From Bacteroidales bacterium (GTDB lineage: Bacteria; Bacteroidota; Bacteroidia; Bacteroidales; JAIPAH01): DNA of 36,706 bases. The translations under genes were made by a program, and so were the position numbers. How positions within the stretch are numbered: the first letter of the stretch is position 1; each line of letters starts with the position of its first letter. The notes under the pieces are model-generated. The model saw only the letters and a program-made list of their open reading frames with translations, made no database searches and was not told where the DNA came from. The DNA lies in the NCBI GenBank assembly GCA_021740175.1, contig JAIPAH010000014.1, positions 1 to 36,706 on the forward strand, read 5' to 3'. Below are positions 31,618-36,706 of this stretch, piece after piece.

Positions 31618-31674
31618 ATGATATTCAGCAACTTCCCTTTAAAAAATTTAGAGGTAAAAGTTGCTGAATATCAT
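31618..31674. repeat. Perfect 17-bp inverted repeat before YceI copy 2
   Basis: Arms at 31618-31634 and 31658-31674 are perfectly complementary over 17 bp (ATGATATTCAGCAACTT and its reverse complement), with a 23-nt loop. The repeat lies 50 bp before the ATG of YceI copy 2. It lacks a T run, so it is not a standard terminator. It could be a long operator, an mRNA hairpin insulating the two halves of the cluster, or the ends of a small mobile element. Confidence 0.7.
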
Positions 31675-31724
31675 CTTATAAGGCCTTTAGAACAGCCTCC
31701 GTTTTATTCTACAACAGCAGGACC

Positions 31725-32318
31725 ATGAAAAAAATAATGATTGGTATAATATTGATGTTGGTGATTGGATTTCCTGATTTATTGAAATCCCAGGAGACCT
31801 TTGCTTTGGGGGAAAGCAGCCGGGTAACAATTCATGGGAAGACAAATATCAATACGTTTGACTGCAAATATTCTTTTGATGAGACGAAAAATACTCCTTC
31901 ATTTCACACTACGGAAAGTTCTGATCATGTAGTGATAAAGGATGTGAACCTTAAGATACCCATTGAACAATGTGAATGCGGGAACAAGTTGTTAAATAAA
32001 GATTTCCGGGCAACCCTGGAAGCAGAGAAACACCCATATATTGATATAAACATCTCACGCTTAATTTTTAAGAAAACACAAGATAAAGATAGAGAAAGAA
32101 AGGTTTGGGCAAATTTAACTATAGGCGGTGTTACAAAATGGAAGCAAATAGATTATTCCGTCAAATACAATAATGATGGAGTATTTTATATGAAAGGACA
32201 GTTTCACATAAACACGCAGAACTTTAATATTGAAAAACGGAAACGTTTTTTGGGTATGGTGAAAGTGAATGATAATGTCGATATCAGCTTTTTATTTAAA
32301 TTTGTGAAAAACCAATAA
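31725..32318 (+). CDS. YceI-like periplasmic protein, copy 2
   Basis: A 197-residue diverged YceI-type protein with a signal peptide (about 1-22). It keeps the core features SRVTIHGKTNINTFDCKYSF, AEKHPYIDINISRL, NLTIGGVTKWKQIDYSVKY, and the closing VNDNVDISFLFKFV. Unlike copy 1 it has three cysteines, one in TFDCKY and two in the QCECGN segment, which could form a disulfide or bind a metal. The Rrf2 regulator follows after 9 bp, so the two are probably co-transcribed. It is separated from the barrel gene by hairpin-rich DNA. Confidence 0.8.
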   Translation: MKKIMIGIILMLVIGFPDLLKSQETFALGESSRVTIHGKTNINTFDCKYSFDETKNTPSFHTTESSDHVVIKDVNLKIPIEQCECGNKLLNKDFRATLEAEKHPYIDINISRLIFKKTQDKDRERKVWANLTIGGVTKWKQIDYSVKYNNDGVFYMKGQFHINTQNFNIEKRKRFLGMVKVNDNVDISFLFKFVKNQ

Positions 32319-32327
32319 TCCGGCGAT

Positions 32328-32768
32328 ATGCGATCCAATACTAAAGTACGTTACGGGCTGCGGACTATGATTCAAATCGGATTGGATTCCGACAGGGGTA
32401 TCTTGCAAAAGGATATTGCCAAAAAACAGGAAATCTCAAACAAATACCTTGACCAGATCATTGCTCCCCTTAAGGCGGAAGGGTTAATCGAAAAGGCTCG
32501 AAATCCCCATGCCGGATACATACTTAGTCGCCCGGCCCGGGAAATTACGGCTTATGATATCTATAAAGCATTTGAACCGGAATTAAGCATGGCTCCCTGT
32601 GCGCAGGAAGAAGGAAAATGTACACGTAAAAATATGTGCGCTGCAGAGCATTTTTGGTCAGGGCTCAACCAACAAATTAAAGCCTATTTCGAATCGCAAA
32701 CGCTGGAGCAGCTTATTGATATCCAGTTGCAGCTCACACCCCGCCAAGAGCAAACGACTCAGGAATAA
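32328..32768 (+). CDS. Rrf2 family transcriptional regulator, IscR-like cysteine cluster
   Basis: A 146-residue Rrf2 protein with an N-terminal winged helix (about 1-65: YGLRTMIQIG, KDIAKKQEISNKYLDQIIAPLKAEGLI, HAGYILSR) and a dimerisation helix. Cys91, Cys98 and Cys104 with His108 match closely the [2Fe-2S] ligand layout known for IscR (Cys92, Cys98, Cys104, His107). It is therefore likely an iron-sulfur redox or nitric-oxide sensor rather than a cysteine-metabolism regulator. It is the last gene of the YceI cluster and probably its own regulator. Its 3' end overlaps the convergent eIF-2B-like gene by 10 bp. Confidence 0.92.
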   Translation: MRSNTKVRYGLRTMIQIGLDSDRGILQKDIAKKQEISNKYLDQIIAPLKAEGLIEKARNPHAGYILSRPAREITAYDIYKAFEPELSMAPCAQEEGKCTRKNMCAAEHFWSGLNQQIKAYFESQTLEQLIDIQLQLTPRQEQTTQE

Positions 32769-33577
32769 ACATCGGTAACTAATTTCAGAGGTATCCACTC
32801 AAAATACGGGTTACGAATCTCCATCCCTTCCGGAACTGCCTGCATTAACTCCGAAGAATTATTATCGCTTGGTTGCTCCGGGAATTTTAATTTCAGAAAA
32901 TCATAATATGAGGGTTCCACCTTTTTACGCGGGTCGGCCACGACATATACCGGCAAACTTAGGTAACGGGCAAGCAGGCACAAATGAGCCGTTCCTGCTT
33001 TATTCATAAAACGACCGGTCTCGACCCGATCGGCCCCGAAAAGAAAACAATCGATGGTGCCGGCAAAATTCCAGGCATTATTTTCATGAATCATGGTAAC
33101 ATCAAAGCCTTTATCCGTCAAAAAAGCACCTTGCTTTATCCCTTCCCCGGCAGGTGAAGAAAATGTTTGTATAATACGGCAATTACCCGGTTCATCCATG
33201 TGCTCCAGGACACTTTTGACCGTAGAGCTGTTACTGTGAACCAATATAGTCTTCCCCGCAAGACAAACATCCCGGTAAAATTTTCGGATCAAACCGGTAA
33301 CGTTCCATTTTTTTTCGTATTCATCCATAAAATTTTTTAAGGATGAAATTGATGGATCGGATTCTACCTTTTTGGTGAAATGGTAGATAAAATGGATGAT
33401 CACCGCAAAGTCTTTCAACTCTTCCGCTACCTTTTGTAGTTCCTTTACAAGCTTACCGGGATTCGGGTTACTACTTTCAAGATAGCTCTTTACCTTTGCT
33501 TTTAGCTGGCTCAACAGCTCGCCGGAGCCTGAGGTGTTATCCGTGATAATATCGTTGAATAATTGTGTCGCATCCAT
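32759..33577 (-). CDS. eIF-2B alpha/beta/delta-like protein
   Basis: A 272-residue protein of the IF-2B/MtnA superfamily. The C-terminal Rossmann-like domain has the HSNSSTVKSVL segment, CFLFGADRVETGRFMNKAGT with the family's Gly-Ala-Asp-Arg and Asn-Lys-x-Gly-Thr motifs, LPVYVVADPRKK, and EIRNPYFEWIPLKLVT at the C-terminus. The N-terminal part is helical. Bacterial relatives isomerise sugar phosphates (methylthioribose-1-phosphate, ribose-1,5-bisphosphate); this one is short. No methionine-salvage or AMP-salvage partners are in the window, so the substrate is unknown. It is convergent with the Rrf2 gene. Confidence 0.82.
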   Translation of the reverse strand: MDATQLFNDIITDNTSGSGELLSQLKAKVKSYLESSNPNPGKLVKELQKVAEELKDFAVIIHFIYHFTKKVESDPSISSLKNFMDEYEKKWNVTGLIRKFYRDVCLAGKTILVHSNSSTVKSVLEHMDEPGNCRIIQTFSSPAGEGIKQGAFLTDKGFDVTMIHENNAWNFAGTIDCFLFGADRVETGRFMNKAGTAHLCLLARYLSLPVYVVADPRKKVEPSYYDFLKLKFPEQPSDNNSSELMQAVPEGMEIRNPYFEWIPLKLVTDVYS

Positions 33578-33702
33578 ACAAATGCCCTTATTTCAATAGA
33601 AGCCACTTTCAAAATTAAAAGTTTTTGCTTGTTCTTTTGCCAAAAACCTTGTAATCCCCCGAAATTTTTTAATTTTAATTTTTTGTTAATTCGGAAGAAG
33701 AT

Positions 33703-34254
33703 ATGATGAAATATTGGGCCTTATTAACCATTGTTATACTGCTGCCGCTTACAGCTTTAAGTGACGAGGATGAGGAGAAGGATAAAAAAGTATATCCTTC
33801 TATAGAAACGGGCATAGCCATAGGAGGTATATATACCGATAATACTTTTACCTCCAGGCCTTTAAAAACCTTCCATATGGTTGCTAACTTCCCATTTTCC
33901 GACCAGGTTTTTTATGGGATAGGCACAGGCTATGAACAAGGCAGGGATTTTCACCTTCTCCCGTTCTACCTGACTTTTAAGGGGATGTTTGATGATGAAG
34001 GGGATACCCCTTATATCTCATCGCGCCTGGGATATTCTTTTGCATGGGCGGATCGCAATACGCTGGAAGATTATAAAGTTCCCGGGGGAATGCTTTTTTC
34101 AGCAGGGGCGGGTTACAGGTACCGCCTGAGCGACCGGACTTCCATCCTGGTAGAGGTCGGTTATCATCATCAATTTCTTACGGAGAAATTTCATGATTAC
34201 GATCAAGAAATCAACCTGGATATGATTGCAATAAAAGTAGGTATATTGTTTTGA
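33703..34254 (+). CDS. Small outer-membrane beta-barrel protein
   Basis: A 183-residue protein with a signal peptide (about 1-19), a short acidic linker DEDEEKDKK, then about eight amphipathic beta strands (for example VFYGIGTGYEQ, YISSRLGYSFAWA, LFSAGAGYRYRLS, SILVEVGYHHQF) and a terminal KVGILF. This fits a small OmpA/OmpX-like barrel. GAAGA precedes the tandem ATG codons at 33703 and 33706. It ends 2 bp before the start of the T9SS protein at 34257, so the pair is an operon. Its specific function is unknown. Confidence 0.78.
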   Translation: MMKYWALLTIVILLPLTALSDEDEEKDKKVYPSIETGIAIGGIYTDNTFTSRPLKTFHMVANFPFSDQVFYGIGTGYEQGRDFHLLPFYLTFKGMFDDEGDTPYISSRLGYSFAWADRNTLEDYKVPGGMLFSAGAGYRYRLSDRTSILVEVGYHHQFLTEKFHDYDQEINLDMIAIKVGILF

Positions 34255-34256
34255 AG

Positions 34257-36362
34257 ATGAAAACAACCATACTTCATATCATCCTTTTAGTACTTCTGGT
34301 GAAAGGGGTAACGGCCCAGTCACCCGTAATTAATGAGGTGATGGCCAGTAACGACACCACTATCGAAGATATTGAAGGAGATAATCCCGACTGGATTGAG
34401 CTGTTTAACCCGACACCTGAGACTGTTTCCCTCAAGAATTGGAGCTTGAGCGATGATGAAGAGAACCCGGAGAAATGGCAGTTTGATGACGATGCCCTTA
34501 TCCAGCCCTACGGCTTTGCTTTGATATTTGCCTCGGGTAAGGAACATCTGGCATCCCGGGGGCACTGTTCGTTCAGGCTGGATGCGGGCAACGAACCGAT
34601 TTTCCTGGTGACTCCCTCCGGGGAGGTCGCCGACAGCATCATGGCCCGCTGTATGCCCCGTGATATTTCATACGGCCGTGAAAATGACGGAGGAAAAAGC
34701 TTTTCATATTTTAAAACCCCTACACCGGGATATACCAACAATCACGCGGAATTTATTGATATACCCATTATAACGGACACCATTCGTTTTAGCCACAAAC
34801 CCGGTTTTTACAAAAATTCACTGAACCTTGAGATTTTCCGTACCGATTCCTCATTACCGGTTCATTATACGCTAAACGGCACTATGCCCGAAAATGATGA
34901 TGCGTCATACGAGAACCCTATTTCACTTGAGAACCGGACAAATGACGATAACGATGAAAGCGATTTTCAGACATCGAAAAAATGGGAGGACCCCACCGGG
35001 AAAGTACTGAAAGGTACGGTTGTCAGAGCCGCTATTTTTGAAAATGGCTGTAAAAAAAGCAGGGCCAAAACCGGAACATTTTTTATCGGTGATTCTTTTA
35101 AAATAATTTATTCCAAACTACCGGTTATTTCTTTCGGAGGCGATGAAGATTCCCTGTTTGAACCGGCGGAAGGAATTTACGTAATGAATCCCCCGTTTGA
35201 TAGCAAACCGGTTTCTTTTGGGTATTACGAAAAAGGGGCTAGTCAAAGTTATCATGCAGAGCCAAGGATGTCCATCCTTCGTGATGAGGCAAAAGATAAA
35301 AGTCAGAAAAGTCTCCGCCTGCAATTCTCCGGGGATTCATCTTTTCGCTATTCCTTTTTTAAGAATTCCCCTATGGAAACATTCCGGCATCTGCATCTTC
35401 TCTCACCGCAAACAAAGAATGATTTGAGTGTCTACGAAGATTATCTCTTTTCTGAAATCATTGGCTCGCTGAAGGCACCCTATCCTCCTGCAAAACCGGT
35501 TATGGTTTTTTTCAATGGTGAATATTGGGGCATTCACCACATGACGGTACCGGTGGATAAGCTTTTTTTAGAAAATTACGTGGGTAATAATTTCTCAACA
35601 CTGACTCTGGTCAAAGACCAAAAAGAACTTCTCAGGCAACTGGAAGATATTCATAACAATCTGCAATACGCCTCAGAATATTCGTCCGTAAAAGAACACC
35701 TCAATGATAGCTCTTTTATTCGTTTGTTTTTAGGATCGGAACTTTTCGGCGGAAAGCAATGGGGGAAGCCGGTATTGTGGAAAATCTCCGGCAATGGGTG
35801 GCGTCTTACCCTGGAAAAAACTTATATTCCGGGACGAAGCCGGCAATTATGGAAAAAAATCGGCGATATCCATCATGCGTTATCACGCTTCAGCGAATAC
35901 AGGGAAAAATATAGCGCTTTGGCTGTGAATTTCTATGCCCGGCAAAACCCCTCCCGGCTTCAGGAAATTGCCGATTCCATCTACCGGAACTATGCATCTT
36001 TAATCCCTGAGCATATCCGGCGTTGGCATTATCCCTCAAACGTGATGGAGTGGGAGTCAGCTGTTGATGAAACGCAACAAGCCCTGCACCGGAATACGCA
36101 AAATCTTCTTTCAGAAATGGATAATACTGAATGGAATCCTATTGAACTAATGCCCAATCCCGCTACAGGGTCATTTACCATTAACTCCTCTTTGCAAGGA
36201 AAGCTTGAAGTTTTTGACAGCAGAGGAAGGCGGGTTTACGAAGGAAAGCTTACAAAGGAAGAAAAGACTATCAATGTTTCAAATTGGCGGAGGGGATTTT
36301 ATTTGGTGCGCCTTACAGGACATGATCTGCAATTCTCGAAAAAACTGGTTGTTGGCCCTTAG
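34257..36362 (+). CDS. Lamin-tail/CotH-like T9SS cargo protein
   Basis: A 701-residue secreted protein. Order: signal peptide (about 1-21); lamin-tail domain (about 22-140) with VINEVMASND, DWIELFNPTPETVSLKNWSLSDD and the closing TPTPGYTN; a chitobiase-C-terminal-like domain (about 175-275) with VHYTLNGTMPEN; a CotH-like region (about 285-540) with the VFFNGEYWGIHHMTVPVDKLFLENY segment; and a T9SS type A domain (about 630-701) with LMPNPATGSFTI and SRGRRVYEGKL. The catalytic acidic residues expected late in CotH kinases appear to be lost. It should be exported by T9SS. The start is the ATG at 34257; the TTG at 34251 overlaps the previous stop. Confidence 0.82.
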   Translation: MKTTILHIILLVLLVKGVTAQSPVINEVMASNDTTIEDIEGDNPDWIELFNPTPETVSLKNWSLSDDEENPEKWQFDDDALIQPYGFALIFASGKEHLASRGHCSFRLDAGNEPIFLVTPSGEVADSIMARCMPRDISYGRENDGGKSFSYFKTPTPGYTNNHAEFIDIPIITDTIRFSHKPGFYKNSLNLEIFRTDSSLPVHYTLNGTMPENDDASYENPISLENRTNDDNDESDFQTSKKWEDPTGKVLKGTVVRAAIFENGCKKSRAKTGTFFIGDSFKIIYSKLPVISFGGDEDSLFEPAEGIYVMNPPFDSKPVSFGYYEKGASQSYHAEPRMSILRDEAKDKSQKSLRLQFSGDSSFRYSFFKNSPMETFRHLHLLSPQTKNDLSVYEDYLFSEIIGSLKAPYPPAKPVMVFFNGEYWGIHHMTVPVDKLFLENYVGNNFSTLTLVKDQKELLRQLEDIHNNLQYASEYSSVKEHLNDSSFIRLFLGSELFGGKQWGKPVLWKISGNGWRLTLEKTYIPGRSRQLWKKIGDIHHALSRFSEYREKYSALAVNFYARQNPSRLQEIADSIYRNYASLIPEHIRRWHYPSNVMEWESAVDETQQALHRNTQNLLSEMDNTEWNPIELMPNPATGSFTINSSLQGKLEVFDSRGRRVYEGKLTKEEKTINVSNWRRGFYLVRLTGHDLQFSKKLVVGP

Positions 36363-36425
36363 ACAACGTGTGTGTGTTAAAATATTAGAATTACAGCAAC
36401 CCTAAAGGGGCATCTTCACACGCTA

Positions 36426-36706
36426 TCACCACTCCAGGTTATATTGCAGGTTTACTTCTATAATCCGGTTAATATCGCGTAAAATCACGTTAACATCCCG
36501 CTCGTGCCTGTAAAAGACATCCATATCCAAATCGTCGGTCAGTTCAACACTCACCCCAAACTCAAATCGCCATTGATGAATTTGATACGCCTCATCAATA
36601 CGGTAGTAAAACTCTCCTGATATGTATGGATCGGCAATGGAGGTCAGGTTATAATCAAACTCCAGCCGGTTTCTCAGGTATTGGCGGCTATCAATTTCGC
36701 CGGCCT
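36426..36706 (-). CDS. DUF2490-like outer-membrane protein, C-terminal part
   Basis: A minus-strand frame open from the right edge to TGA at 36428-36426 encodes at least 92 residues of a beta-barrel. Segments RNRLEFDYNL, PYISGEFYYRID, HQWRFEFGVSVELTDDLDMDVFYRHER and the ending NRIIEVNLQYNLEW fit the C-terminal part of DUF2490 family proteins. The start lies outside the window. It is convergent with the T9SS gene at 34257. Confidence 0.75.
   Translation of the reverse strand, partial: AGEIDSRQYLRNRLEFDYNLTSIADPYISGEFYYRIDEAYQIHQWRFEFGVSVELTDDLDMDVFYRHERDVNVILRDINRIIEVNLQYNLEW

Noticed and set aside
31618-31674. Integron attC site
   Set aside because: The long hairpin lacks the GTTRRRY/RYYYAAC end boxes and bulged bases of attC sites, and no integrase or cassette array is present.

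Overview
The window reads as chromosomal DNA of a Bacteroidota bacterium. The grounds are: four proteins ending in type IX secretion (T9SS) C-terminal sorting domains; promoter -7 elements of the TAnnTTTG type; an acpP-fabF-rnc-IPExxxVDY cluster; an ECF sigma factor paired with a membrane-anchored protein ending in a beta-barrel; and many small beta-barrel outer-membrane proteins. The exact order is uncertain; a marine or saline Bacteroidales/Marinilabiliales-like organism is only a guess. No tRNA, rRNA, CRISPR array, phage or intact insertion sequence was seen.

Layout. 1-3.5 kb: an AAA/DUF4143 ATPase, an isoprenylcysteine-methyltransferase-like membrane protein and a sodium:solute symporter. 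3.6-6.4 kb (minus): acpP > fabF > rnc > IPExxxVDY protein, a fatty-acid/RNA-processing operon, with purN divergent. 7.3-14.4 kb (minus): a secreted HEFGH metallopeptidase and two near-identical Omp28-like T9SS proteins. This stretch is a roughly 2.6-kb tandem duplication that left a truncated copy of the peptidase gene. 14.5-16.4 kb (minus): pgi and an overlapping nitroreductase. 16.7-19.1 kb (plus): a sensor kinase/response regulator pair of RprX/RprY type. 19.2-21.6 kb (minus): an M1 aminopeptidase with a T9SS tail and, abutting its stop codon, the C-terminal stump of an AlkD-like gene. 21.9-25.5 kb (plus): TolC, a MacA/HlyD-type adaptor and tsaB. 25.5-27.4 kb (minus): ECF sigma factor and anti-sigma-like beta-barrel protein. 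27.7-28.9 kb: a lipoprotein serpin. 29.1-29.3 kb: a 51-aa Cys/His protein with its own terminator. 29.6-32.8 kb (plus): YceI > outer-membrane barrel > YceI paralogue > Rrf2 regulator with an IscR-like cysteine cluster. 32.8-33.6 kb (minus): an eIF-2B-like protein. 33.7-36.4 kb (plus): a small barrel and a lamin-tail/CotH-like T9SS protein. The right edge cuts a DUF2490-like barrel.

The most promising candidates for something undescribed are the YceI-barrel-YceI-Rrf2 module with its operator-like dyads, the duplicated Omp28-like/peptidase locus with a perfectly preserved 32-bp upstream dyad, the 51-aa Cys/His protein, and a possible small RNA upstream of pgi. Functions are assigned by motif reading only; no database search was run.
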